From: Gluconobacter wancherniae NBRC 103581
Lineage (GTDB): Bacteria; Pseudomonadota; Alphaproteobacteria; Acetobacterales; Acetobacteraceae
Assembly (NCBI RefSeq): GCF_007988885.1
Contig: NZ_BJUZ01000001.1
Span: 1,178,001-1,242,000, forward strand
Direction of reading: 5' to 3'
DNA length: 64,000 bases
Part shown: piece after piece, positions 41,793 to 51,148 of the stretch
How the letters are laid out: each line of letters begins with the position of its first letter
Numbering within the stretch: the stretch's first letter is position 1
Notes under the pieces: model-generated
The model's database searches: none
The model's input: the letters and a program-made list of their open reading frames with translations, nothing else
What the model was told of the DNA's origin: nothing
Position numbers and translations under genes: made by a program

Positions 41793-44459
41793 ATGCTCGA
41801 AAAAAGTTTTGTTCCCGCCGATCACGAAGCCACACTATATGCACAGTGGGAAAACAGCGGATCGTTTGCGGCGAACCCCGAAGCGCCCGGTGAAGCATTT
41901 TCCATCATGTTTCCGCCGCCAAACGTCACGGGAACACTCCATCTCGGGCATGCACTGAATTTCGTTCTGCAGGATATCCTGATCCGCTGGAAGCGTCAGG
42001 CAGGTTATAATGTCCTGTGGCAGCCCGGCACAGATCACGCAGGCATTGCCACGCAGATGGTTGTCGAACGTGCCCTGGATAAAGAAGGGAAGAGCCGAAC
42101 CGCGCTTGGCCGCGAGGGATTTCTGGATCGCGTCTGGGACTGGAAAAAGGAATCCGGCGGAACGATCGTCCAGCAGCTGCGCAAGCTGGGAGCTTCGGCA
42201 GACTGGGAGCGCGAGCGCTTCACAATGGATGATGGTCTGTCACGCGCGGTCCGCAAGGTCTTCGTGCAGCTTCATCAGGAAGGCATCATCTACCGCGACC
42301 GCAGGTTGGTGAACTGGGACCCGGCGTTCCGTTCAGCAATCTCGGATCTCGAAGTTGAGAACCGCGAAACCAAGGGTTCAATGTGGTATCTGCGCTATCC
42401 GCTTGAGGATGGTCGCACGATCACCGTGGGAACAACACGCCCGGAAACGATGCTGGGTGACGTTGCAGTTGCCGTGAATCCAGAAGATGAACGCTACACC
42501 GATATGATCGGCCAGTTCGTCACATTGCCTTTGACCGGGCGCCGCATTCCTATCATTGGCGACAGCTACTCGGATCCTGAAAAGGGAACCGGTGCAGTTA
42601 AGATCACGCCTGCACACGATTTCAATGACTTTGAAGTGGGCAAGCGCCATAGCCTGCCAGCCCCGACTGTTCTGGATGAAACCGCCAGAATCTGGATCGG
42701 AGAAGTCGAGGACGAACTGCGTGACATAGAAGGGCTCGCATCGATTGAATTCGTGCGTGCCCTTGCAGGCGCAAGCCGTGAAGATAGCCGCAAGCGTGTT
42801 GTTGAAGAGCTTGAGCGTACCGGCTGGCTTGAAAAAATCGAACCGCACAAGCTTCAGGTGCCATACGCCGAACGCGGCGGCGCGATTGTCGAACCACGTC
42901 TCACCATCCAGTGGTATTGCGACGCGAAAAAGCTTTCCGGTCCCGCAGTAGAAGCGGTGGAAACTGGAAAAGTCGTGTTTGAACCGCGCCAGTGGCAAAA
43001 CACGTTCTTTGCATGGATGCGCGATATCCAGCCATGGTGCATCAGTCGGCAGTTGTGGTGGGGACACCGTATTCCTGCGTGGTATGCGCCTGATGGCAGC
43101 GTGTTCGTCGCGGAAAATGAAGAAGATGCGAAAGCTCAAGCCGGAGCAGGCGTGGAGCTGACACAGGACGAAGACGTTCTCGATACGTGGTTCAGCTCTG
43201 GTCTATGGCCGTTCAGCACACTTGGCTGGCCCGACAAAACACCTGAGCTCGCAAAGTATTATCCAACGAGCGTGCTGGTCACGGGCTTTGACATCATTTT
43301 CTTCTGGGTTGCCCGGATGATGATGATGGGATTGCACTTCATGGATGAAGTGCCGTTCCAGACCGTTCTGATTCATGGTCTTGTCCGTGATGAGAAGGGC
43401 CAGAAAATGTCCAAGTCCAAGGGGAATGGACTGGACCCGATGGACCTCGTCGCGGAATTTGGTGCGGACGCAACCCGACTTGCCATCTGCTCAGGCACGG
43501 GTCCCGGACGCGATATCAAGCTCGGCCGTACACGCGTGGAGGAGCATCGCGCATTCGTCACGAAGCTCTGGAATGCTGCGCGTTTCCTTGAGATGAATGG
43601 CGCGCACCCAGTCGAGGATTTTGACCCCTCAAAGGTTAAAAGCGGTTTGGGACGCTGGATTCTTTCGGAAACCAATAATGCGATTGCAGAAGCTGAGCGC
43701 GCACTGACAGCATATCGCTTCGACGAATACGCAAATTGCTGCTACCGTTTTGTGTGGAGCCGCTTCTGCGACTGGTTCGTGGAATTTGCAAAGCCGGTCT
43801 TTGCTGCCGAAAATGACGAGACAATCGAGATCCGCGCTGTCAGCGCTCATGTCCTTGGTCTGATCCTGCGCCTTATGCAGCCTGTGACGCCCTTCGTGAC
43901 GGCTACATTGTGGAAAGAGCTTGGCTATGCAGGCTCTTTCGAAACGGTCCGCTGGCCGGAAGCCATGGTTGTATCAGAAGCTGGGGAAGCAGAAGCAGAG
44001 CTGGACTGGGTCATTCGCCTCATCGGCGAGATCCGCACGGTGCGTTCGGAAATGAACATACCGCCGTCCCAAAAAGCCCCTTTGCTCCTGCGTGACGCGG
44101 ACCCGAAGAATCTTGATCGCGCCAGAACATGGGCTGAGGCAATTGGCCGCATGGCACGTGTGTCGGATGTCGAGGTCCTCACGGCTGATGCACCGCGCAA
44201 TGCAGCGCAGATCGTGCTCGACGAGGCAACGATTTTCATTCCTCTGGAAGGTTTGATTGATCTGGATGCAGAGCGCATGCGCCTGCAGAAGGAAATTGAC
44301 AAGAACGAAAGCGAAATCGTCAAGGTTGAGCGCAAGCTTGGAAATGCCGATTTCGTCGCACGTGCAAAACCAGAAGTAGTTGAAGAAAATCGCACGCGTC
44401 TGGAGACGTTCCAGCGTGATCTCGGTCGCTTCAAAGCTGCTCTTGCCCGTCTGGCCTGA
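41793..44459 (+). CDS. valS: Valine-tRNA ligase
   Basis: 888 residues. Class I synthetase: HIGH-type motif PPPNVTGTLHLGHALN, CP1 editing domain with TRPETMLGDVAVAV, and KMSKSKGNGLDP. The C-terminal coiled coil (LDAERMRLQKEIDKNESEIVKVERKLGNADF) is diagnostic of ValRS. Full length. The last 17 bases overlap a possible start of the following hydrolase gene. Confidence 0.97.
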   Translation: MLEKSFVPADHEATLYAQWENSGSFAANPEAPGEAFSIMFPPPNVTGTLHLGHALNFVLQDILIRWKRQAGYNVLWQPGTDHAGIATQMVVERALDKEGKSRTALGREGFLDRVWDWKKESGGTIVQQLRKLGASADWERERFTMDDGLSRAVRKVFVQLHQEGIIYRDRRLVNWDPAFRSAISDLEVENRETKGSMWYLRYPLEDGRTITVGTTRPETMLGDVAVAVNPEDERYTDMIGQFVTLPLTGRRIPIIGDSYSDPEKGTGAVKITPAHDFNDFEVGKRHSLPAPTVLDETARIWIGEVEDELRDIEGLASIEFVRALAGASREDSRKRVVEELERTGWLEKIEPHKLQVPYAERGGAIVEPRLTIQWYCDAKKLSGPAVEAVETGKVVFEPRQWQNTFFAWMRDIQPWCISRQLWWGHRIPAWYAPDGSVFVAENEEDAKAQAGAGVELTQDEDVLDTWFSSGLWPFSTLGWPDKTPELAKYYPTSVLVTGFDIIFFWVARMMMMGLHFMDEVPFQTVLIHGLVRDEKGQKMSKSKGNGLDPMDLVAEFGADATRLAICSGTGPGRDIKLGRTRVEEHRAFVTKLWNAARFLEMNGAHPVEDFDPSKVKSGLGRWILSETNNAIAEAERALTAYRFDEYANCCYRFVWSRFCDWFVEFAKPVFAAENDETIEIRAVSAHVLGLILRLMQPVTPFVTATLWKELGYAGSFETVRWPEAMVVSEAGEAEAELDWVIRLIGEIRTVRSEMNIPPSQKAPLLLRDADPKNLDRARTWAEAIGRMARVSDVEVLTADAPRNAAQIVLDEATIFIPLEGLIDLDAERMRLQKEIDKNESEIVKVERKLGNADFVARAKPEVVEENRTRLETFQRDLGRFKAALARLA

Positions 44460-45321
44460 TACAAAGATCCTGTTGATTGCTGTTCTGGCCTTTCTGCCCA
44501 GAACAGCAATCGCAGAACCTTTTCCCCTTGGAAAAAGTCAGCAGAATGCGCTGCTGCCAACACTTTCTTTAAGCGTTGATATTTTTCGTCCTACGCACTG
44601 CACTGAACGATCAATTCTGCTGGTTTTTGCAGGAAAATCTCGCAATAGCGATACCTACAGAGACGATAGCATTCCGCTGGCCCGGACCACCTGTAGCATC
44701 GTCATAGCACCGCATTTCGACCGCGATCGCTTCCCTAACTGGCAATATCAACGGGGCGGTATTCCGCAGAGGCCGGGAGAGCCCGCAGCAATCTCGCTAG
44801 TCGAGCCATTGATCAACTGGGCACGACATGAGACCGGCAACACCACTGCTCCCATCATCCTCATTGGTCATTCAGCAGGAGCCCAGTTTCTGGGAAGAGT
44901 GGCAGCTTACACCCAGACGGACACATCAGCGATCGTCATCATGAACCCGTCAACCTACGTACTTCCAGACATGAAAACCGCAGCGCCTTACGGGTTTCGG
45001 AACTTCTGCGTGGAAGACGCAAAGAAATGTCTAAGCCCGTATCTACAGACAAAGCTCAATTTTTTGCTGGGCGCAGATGATGACGACACTTCCCATCATC
45101 TGGTGCAAACACCTGAGGCAATGCAGCAGGGCGCTAACAGGCTGGAGCGCGGCCAGAGAACATTTCAGCTAGGCCAGAAAACAGCCTCTCTGCTGCATAT
45201 TCCGTTAGGTTGGTCCCTGCAAATAGTGCCCGATACCGGCCATAATGGCCGGAAAATGATGGCCTCTTCTCAACTTAGAGAGACCATCAACACAATCATT
45301 ACCCACGCTTCTTCACGATGA
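44443..45321 (+). CDS. Secreted alpha/beta hydrolase
   Basis: About 292 residues from TTG 44443, which yields a proper signal peptide ([18 protein letters not shown]); no ATG is available and the start is uncertain. The catalytic Ser is in [12 protein letters not shown], with a late His in [11 protein letters not shown]. Four Cys in the mature part fit a periplasmic protein. Substrate unknown. The 3' end overlaps the convergent ilvD gene by 23 bases. Confidence 0.75.
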   Translation: MPVWPDTKILLIAVLAFLPRTAIAEPFPLGKSQQNALLPTLSLSVDIFRPTHCTERSILLVFAGKSRNSDTYRDDSIPLARTTCSIVIAPHFDRDRFPNWQYQRGGIPQRPGEPAAISLVEPLINWARHETGNTTAPIILIGHSAGAQFLGRVAAYTQTDTSAIVIMNPSTYVLPDMKTAAPYGFRNFCVEDAKKCLSPYLQTKLNFLLGADDDDTSHHLVQTPEAMQQGANRLERGQRTFQLGQKTASLLHIPLGWSLQIVPDTGHNGRKMMASSQLRETINTIITHASSR

Positions 45322-47155
45322 TCTGCGACAGATCGCGGACTGCACCATTCGCTGCGCTTGTCGTCATGGCCGCGTAGGCTTTCAGTGCCTGCGATACAAC
45401 ACGATGACGATCAGGCTGCCATGCCTTGTCCCCACGGGCGTTCATACGCTCGCGGCGGTTGGCAAGTTCTGCGTCCGTCACATCAAGATGCATACTGCGG
45501 TTCGGAATATCGATAACGATGCTATCCCCGTCTTCGACAAGCCCGATCAGGCCACCTTCGGCAGCCTCAGGTGAGATATGCCCGATGGACAGTCCCGAAC
45601 TTCCTCCAGAAAAGCGACCGTCAGTGATCAGCGCACACGACTCAGCGAGCCCCTTGGATTTGAGGTAGCTGGTTGGATACAGCATCTCCTGCATACCGGG
45701 ACCACCCTTGGGCCCCTCATAGCGGATCACCACAACGTCTCCATCCGTGATGCGGCCGCCCAGAATGCCAGAAACTGCATCATCCTGACTTTCAAAAACG
45801 CGAGCGATCCCCGTGAACGTCAGAACCTTGTCCGATACGCCAGCCGTCTTCACGATAGCGCCGTCTTCCGCAAGGTTCCCGTACAGAACAGCCAAACCGC
45901 CATCCTGAGAAAAGGCATGAGCGCGGTCACGCAGAACGCCAGCTGCACGATCCAGATCCAGCTCATGATAACGGCTCGATTGGGAGAACGCATGCACCGT
46001 CCGAACACCACCAGGCGCCGCACGAAAGCGCTCACAGGCCTCAGCGTCTCCGTTGACGATGTCCCATTTTGCAAGAGCATCGGCAATGGTCGGCGCATGC
46101 ACCGTTGGCAATGACGTGGTGATCAGGCCTGCGCGGTCCAGCTCACCCATGATCGCAGGAATACCGCCAGCACGATGGACGTCTTCCATGTGAACATTCG
46201 CCTTTGCAGGCGCAACCTTGCAGAGGTTTGGAACCTTACGTGACAGCCGATCAATGTCCCCCATATGGAAATCCACTTCACCCTCACGCGCAGCAGCCAG
46301 CAGATGGAGCACGGTGTTGGTGGATCCGCCCATGGCGATGTCGAGAGTCATTGCATTTTCAAACGCCGCACGCGATGCGATGCTGCGAGGAAGAACAGAG
46401 GCATCATCCTGCTCGTACCAGCGACGCGCCAACGCCACGGAGCGACGACCAGCCTCAAGAAACAGTTCACGACGATCCGCGTGCGTTGCCAGAAGGGACC
46501 CGTTGCCTGGCAACGCCAGTCCTAGTGCCTCGGTCAGGCAGTTCATGGAATTTGCTGTGAACATACCCGAGCAGGAACCACAGGTCGGGCAGGCAGAACG
46601 CTCGATCTGTTCAGATTCATCATCCGTCACCTTCGGATTTGCTGCAGCCACCATAGAATCCACCAGATCGAGCTTACGCTCAACTCCGGGCCCATTGAGC
46701 TTACCCGCTTCCATCGGGCCACCTGAAACAAACACCACGGGAATGTTGAGACGCAGGGACGCCATGAGCATACCCGGCGTGATCTTGTCGCAGTTGCTAA
46801 TGCAGACGATCGCGTCTGCACAATGCGCATTCACCATATATTCAATGGAATCTGCAATCAGCTCCCGGGACGGCAGCGAATAAAGCATTCCACCATGACC
46901 CATAGCGATGCCATCATCGACTGCGATCGTATTGAATTCCTTGGCAACACCGCCTGCTTCCTCAATCGCAGAGGCCACAAGCGCTCCCATGTCCTTCAGG
47001 TGGACATGGCCTGGGACGAACTGAGTGAACGAATTGGCGACTGCAATAATGGGCTTGCCGAAATCACCGTCCTGCATACCGGTCGCACGCCACAGGGCGC
47101 GTGCACCTGCCATATTACGGCCATGAGTAGTGGTGCGGGAACGGTAGGCAGGCAT
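45299..47155 (-). CDS. ilvD: Dihydroxy-acid dehydratase
   Basis: 618 residues from [17 protein letters not shown], the family start; the frame extends upstream. Dehydrates 2,3-dihydroxy-3-methylbutanoate and its homologue in valine, leucine and isoleucine synthesis. Fe-S ligands in [12 protein letters not shown] and [20 protein letters not shown], and the C-terminal [23 protein letters not shown]. It is divergent from the ester hydrolase, with 150 bases between them. Confidence 0.96.
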   Translation of the reverse strand: MPAYRSRTTTHGRNMAGARALWRATGMQDGDFGKPIIAVANSFTQFVPGHVHLKDMGALVASAIEEAGGVAKEFNTIAVDDGIAMGHGGMLYSLPSRELIADSIEYMVNAHCADAIVCISNCDKITPGMLMASLRLNIPVVFVSGGPMEAGKLNGPGVERKLDLVDSMVAAANPKVTDDESEQIERSACPTCGSCSGMFTANSMNCLTEALGLALPGNGSLLATHADRRELFLEAGRRSVALARRWYEQDDASVLPRSIASRAAFENAMTLDIAMGGSTNTVLHLLAAAREGEVDFHMGDIDRLSRKVPNLCKVAPAKANVHMEDVHRAGGIPAIMGELDRAGLITTSLPTVHAPTIADALAKWDIVNGDAEACERFRAAPGGVRTVHAFSQSSRYHELDLDRAAGVLRDRAHAFSQDGGLAVLYGNLAEDGAIVKTAGVSDKVLTFTGIARVFESQDDAVSGILGGRITDGDVVVIRYEGPKGGPGMQEMLYPTSYLKSKGLAESCALITDGRFSGGSSGLSIGHISPEAAEGGLIGLVEDGDSIVIDIPNRSMHLDVTDAELANRRERMNARGDKAWQPDRHRVVSQALKAYAAMTTSAANGAVRDLSQIIVKKRG

Positions 47156-47307
47156 GAGAGAAACTTTCATAAAAATCAGAGGGGAGGTTAGATAGCGAAA
47201 AATTCTCCAAAAGGCCAGTCTGTGCAAGATATGAAAAGAAAACACGTCAGGACTTGTCGCTGGCAGTCAGGAAAGGCCAAACTCCATTCAAAGTTCAGGA
47301 GCCCGTT

Positions 47308-49224
47308 GTGAACCGTATTCTTCTCAGTTTCAGCACCGCCATAGCCGCATTCTGTATGAATGCCGCAAATGCCCAGTCCACAGGCCCCGATACCCTGCAG
47401 ACAGGCAGCGATATCCCTGCACATGTTAGCATGCCGACGGATGCACGTGACTATATCAAACGCGACGTCATGATACCCATGCGTGATGGTGTCAAACTTC
47501 ACACGGTCATCGCCATTCCGAAAAATGCCCATCAGGCTCCTATCCTTCTGACGCGTACGCCTTACCACGCAAGCGAACGCCTCAACCGCATTCCAAACGC
47601 GCCCTCAATCCGCTCGATCAGCCCCCAAGGTGACGGAGTGTTCATCGAGGAAGGCTATATCCGCGTCTTTCAGGACGTTCGTGGAAAATACGGCTCTGAA
47701 GGCAATTACGTGATGACGCGGCCTCCGATAGGCCCGCTGAACACAAGCAAGACAGATGACACGACCGACGCCTGGGACACCATCGACTGGCTCGTGAAAA
47801 ACGTTCCGGAAAGCAATGGCCGCGTTGGCATGACGGGATCATCCTATGAAGGCTGGACGGTCGTCATGGCCCTCCTTGATCCGCACCCCGCGCTTAAGGT
47901 AGCCGCCCCTGAGAGCCCGATGGTTGATGGCTGGATGGGAGACGACTGGTTCCATTACGGCGCATATCGCCAGACCAGTTTCGACTATTTCACGGCGCAG
48001 ATGAGCGGAGCCGGTTCAGGTGATGGCATCCCGCGTGATCAGGCAGACGATTATACCACGTTCCTTCAGGACGTATCGGCGGGGAACTTCGCCACAAAGT
48101 CCGGGCTGGACCAGTTTCCCTGGTGGCGCCGCATGAAGGCACACCCTGCATATGACGCATTCTGGCAAGATCAGGCCCTCGACCACCTTATCACCAAACA
48201 CCCCCTGAAGGTCCCGACAATTTGGGAGCAGGGGCTTTGGGATCAGGAAGACATGTGGGGCGCCATTCATTCATGGCAGGCCCTGCGTAACCGCCATCCT
48301 CAGGTACCCAATATTCTGGTCATGGGCCCCTGGCGGCATAGCGGCGTGAATTACGACGGTTCGACGCTCGGACCGCTGCACTTCGACGGTGATACCGCTC
48401 TGTGGTATCGGGCAAACGTGATGCGGCCATTCTTCGATCATTACCTCAAGGACGCACCCGACCCGCATTTCGATGAAGCCATCATTTATAATACTGGCGA
48501 AAATCACTGGGATCATTTCCGCAACTGGCTTGAGGGATGTGGTGATACCTGCGCCATGACGGGCGAGCGCCTGTACCTGCAACCGGGAAACAGCCTTTCG
48601 TTCAAGCGAACACTGCCAGGGTCTGACAGCTATGTTTCCGATCCGGCGCATCCCGTGCCGTTCCTCCCGCGCCCATATTCCATGAGCGACAGCGCGCGCT
48701 GGAAGCCATGGCTTGTTGCGGATCAACGCTTTGCCGAAAGCCGTCCGGACGTGCTCACCTACGAAACACCTGTCCTTGATCAGCCTGTGCGCGTTTCAGG
48801 CGTGCCAACCGCAGATCTGTTTGCCTCTACCACCGGCACGGATGCGGACTGGGTCGTCAAGATCATTGATGTAATGCCCGGGGTAACGGCTGACCGCCCG
48901 GAAATGGGTGGGTATGAACTTCCAATGTCCATGGATATTTTCCGTGGCCGTTACCGCTCTGACTTTGCGCATCCATCAGCCATCCCAGCTGGTCAGGTAC
49001 AGGAATACAAATTCACGCTTCCGGCGATGAACCATGTCTTCCAGAAGGGCCACCGCATCATGGTGCAGATCCAGTCCACCTGGTTCCCACTCTATGACCG
49101 CAACCCGCAGACCTTTGTGCCCAATATCTTCAACGCAAAGGCTTCGGATTTCCATATCGCAACCCAGACAATCTATCGCGGTGGAAACAACGCCAGTGCC
49201 GTGTGGCTGCCGGTAGTGAAATAA
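47308..49224 (+). CDS. Alpha-amino acid ester hydrolase (CocE/NonD family)
   Basis: 638 residues from GTG 47308 (AGGAG seven bases ahead), giving signal peptide MNRILLSFSTAIAAFCMNAANAQ; the open frame starts 18 codons earlier. The nucleophile Ser is in GMTGSSYEGWTV, the form known from the ester hydrolases of Acetobacter turbidans and Xanthomonas. Later YNTGENHWDHFRNW, the carboxylate cluster of that group and a jelly-roll C-terminal domain (DWVVKIIDVMP, GHRIMVQIQSTWFPLYDRNPQT) are seen. Periplasmic enzyme that cleaves or transfers alpha-amino acyl esters and beta-lactam side chains; natural substrate unknown. Confidence 0.85.
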   Translation: MNRILLSFSTAIAAFCMNAANAQSTGPDTLQTGSDIPAHVSMPTDARDYIKRDVMIPMRDGVKLHTVIAIPKNAHQAPILLTRTPYHASERLNRIPNAPSIRSISPQGDGVFIEEGYIRVFQDVRGKYGSEGNYVMTRPPIGPLNTSKTDDTTDAWDTIDWLVKNVPESNGRVGMTGSSYEGWTVVMALLDPHPALKVAAPESPMVDGWMGDDWFHYGAYRQTSFDYFTAQMSGAGSGDGIPRDQADDYTTFLQDVSAGNFATKSGLDQFPWWRRMKAHPAYDAFWQDQALDHLITKHPLKVPTIWEQGLWDQEDMWGAIHSWQALRNRHPQVPNILVMGPWRHSGVNYDGSTLGPLHFDGDTALWYRANVMRPFFDHYLKDAPDPHFDEAIIYNTGENHWDHFRNWLEGCGDTCAMTGERLYLQPGNSLSFKRTLPGSDSYVSDPAHPVPFLPRPYSMSDSARWKPWLVADQRFAESRPDVLTYETPVLDQPVRVSGVPTADLFASTTGTDADWVVKIIDVMPGVTADRPEMGGYELPMSMDIFRGRYRSDFAHPSAIPAGQVQEYKFTLPAMNHVFQKGHRIMVQIQSTWFPLYDRNPQTFVPNIFNAKASDFHIATQTIYRGGNNASAVWLPVVK

Positions 49225-49274
49225 GGAAGGTGCCTCCCCATATGGAGAGGCTCTCTTTCAGGAGCCCATTTTCC

Positions 49275-49817
49275 ATGAGCACACACTCTTCTATCCTGCT
49301 GGGCGGCGGCTGCTTCTGGTGCGTCGAAGCCGTCTTCACCGGCCTGCGCGGCATCATTTCAGCCGATCCGGGCTACGCGGGCGGCCACATCGATAATCCA
49401 AGCTATGAAGCAGTCTGCACCGGCAAGACAGGACATGCTGAGGTGGTGAAAGTCGTTTTTGACGCGACCGAAATATCTCTTCATGACGTTCTGCGCGTCT
49501 TTTTCACGACCCACGATCCCACACAGCTCAACCGTCAGGGAAACGATGTGGGCACGCAATACCGGTCCGTCATTTTTGGAGACGATGCACAACAGCAGAT
49601 CGCACGCGAAGTCGTGTCCGAGATCACTTCAGAAGGGATCTGGTCCGCTCCGATCGTAACTTCCATCGAAGGACCAGCACATTTCTGGCGGGCCGAGGAA
49701 AAACACCTCGATTACTTCGCCCGCAATCCCGAAACAGCCTATTGTGCTGCCGTTGTAGCCCCCAAGGTTGCGAAAGCACGAAAACTCTATCGCGACCGTC
49801 TCAAGCAGCCCGACTAA
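49275..49817 (+). CDS. msrA: Peptide methionine sulfoxide reductase MsrA
   Basis: 180 residues from ATG 49275 (CAGGAG ahead); the longer frame overlaps the preceding gene. Active-site GGGCFWCVEAVF with the nucleophile Cys, then PGYAGG, TGKTGHAEVVKVVFD, DPTQLNRQGNDVGTQYRS and HLDYFARNP. Reduces the S-form of methionine sulfoxide in proteins. The resolving Cys may be the one in AYCAAV near the C-terminus. Confidence 0.97.
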   Translation: MSTHSSILLGGGCFWCVEAVFTGLRGIISADPGYAGGHIDNPSYEAVCTGKTGHAEVVKVVFDATEISLHDVLRVFFTTHDPTQLNRQGNDVGTQYRSVIFGDDAQQQIAREVVSEITSEGIWSAPIVTSIEGPAHFWRAEEKHLDYFARNPETAYCAAVVAPKVAKARKLYRDRLKQPD

Positions 49818-49837
49818 GCTACCCGTCTTCGGGCCGC

Positions 49838-51148
49838 CTATTCCTCATCATCGAGGCTGAAGCGGTCCGACTCTTCATCGTAATCAAAGAGTTCTGCATA
49901 TCTTGCCCAGCCAATGGCCGTCGTGAGTGTCTGGCGCGCGTAATCGGGAGACATACTTTCTTCCAGTTCACGCCGGAACCGCGATGCATCCACCAGATGG
50001 CTGGAGCGCTCATCAAGAACGCCACGAATGGAGCGCAGAAGCGGTATGTAATGCAGCAGCGCTGTCCGCATGATGTCTCGGCGCGCATCCGCATCACCCG
50101 CAACAAACTCCATGCCATCTGCCGTAAGCAGAATATCTCCGTCCTCCAGTTCAGCGAACTGCAACAACTCAAGGGATTCGCCCAGCGGCAGGAGATTATC
50201 CAGCGTCATCTGAAGGCGTTGCGCGAGCTCCGGCAGATCAGCGCGCCCTGAGAGTGGCTCGCTCCCCAGAACCTCCATCAGGCCTACCAGAACCTCAACA
50301 GGCAGATCGGGCAGAACGACGGATAATGGAGCGTTACCATTTAGGGCCGCAACACTCGGTCCAAGCTCCGCCTCGGAAACAATCGGCGCACGGCGGGTCA
50401 TCAGAGCGTATATCTGATCAACAAACCGCCGAAAATCCGCATCCTCCCGATTACGGGGATGCTGGAAGGGAACCGAGATTTCGTGAGTAACACGCCCAGG
50501 GCTGGACGAAAAAATAAGAATTCTGTCGCACATGAGAACCGCTTCTTCGATCCCGTGTGTCGCCAGAACCATAGCCTTGAGTGTGAGCCGTCGCTCTGCC
50601 CAAAGCTCAATCAAATCGGTACGGAGATTTTCCGCACTAAGAAGATCCAGTGCAGAAAAAGGCTCGTCCATCAGTAGCAATGAAGGCTGGAGTGCAAGTG
50701 CACGGGCAAAAGCCACGCGCTGCTCCAAAGCTTCAGAAAGCTCTTTGGGATAGGCGTTTTCATACCCTCCAAGCCCCACGATCTCGATGGCATCATCAAC
50801 CATCTCCTCGCGTTGAGCCCTAGGCACACGGCGCGCCTCCAGCCCCAGTGCAACATTCTGGCGAAGTGTCAGCCAGGGGAACAGCGCACCCGACTGAAAC
50901 ACCGTGGCGACATCATCAAGGGCACCCGATGTTTTCTGTCCTTCCCACAGCACCGAACCGGACACAGGTTGCGTCAGCCCGGACATAATCCGCAGCAAGG
51001 ACGACTTTCCCGATCCGGAGCGCCCGAGAAGACCAAGGATCTCACCCTCCTGAACATCAAAGCTGACCTGATCGAGCACGACCAGATCAACACTGCTTTC
51101 CTTGAGATATGTCTGACGGCAGTCATGCAGGCTGAGAAGAGCATTCAT
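49838..51148 (-). CDS. ABC importer ATPase (nitrate/sulfonate type) with AAA-associated C-terminal domain
   Basis: 436 residues. ATPase domain at about 1-260: GRSGSGKSSLLRI, Q-loop VFQSGALFPWLTLRQNV, Walker B LLLMDEPFSALDL, switch His in LATHGIEEA. The signature motif, normally LSGGM, reads LSEALEQRVAFARAL, so the key glycines are replaced. The C-terminal 170 residues (PLSVVLPDLPVEVLVGLMEVLG..., RFRRELEESMSPDYARQTLTTAIGWARYAELFDYD) match the AAA-associated domain fused to this ATPase group. It is coupled to the permease by a four-base overlap. No substrate-binding protein gene is nearby; substrate unknown. Confidence 0.85.
   Translation of the reverse strand: MNALLSLHDCRQTYLKESSVDLVVLDQVSFDVQEGEILGLLGRSGSGKSSLLRIMSGLTQPVSGSVLWEGQKTSGALDDVATVFQSGALFPWLTLRQNVALGLEARRVPRAQREEMVDDAIEIVGLGGYENAYPKELSEALEQRVAFARALALQPSLLLMDEPFSALDLLSAENLRTDLIELWAERRLTLKAMVLATHGIEEAVLMCDRILIFSSSPGRVTHEISVPFQHPRNREDADFRRFVDQIYALMTRRAPIVSEAELGPSVAALNGNAPLSVVLPDLPVEVLVGLMEVLGSEPLSGRADLPELAQRLQMTLDNLLPLGESLELLQFAELEDGDILLTADGMEFVAGDADARRDIMRTALLHYIPLLRSIRGVLDERSSHLVDASRFRRELEESMSPDYARQTLTTAIGWARYAELFDYDEESDRFSLDDEE

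Noticed and set aside
45299-45321. 23-base convergent overlap of the hydrolase and ilvD 3' ends as a regulatory feature
   Set aside because: Short tail-to-tail overlaps are common in compact genomes, and no terminator or conserved element is visible.
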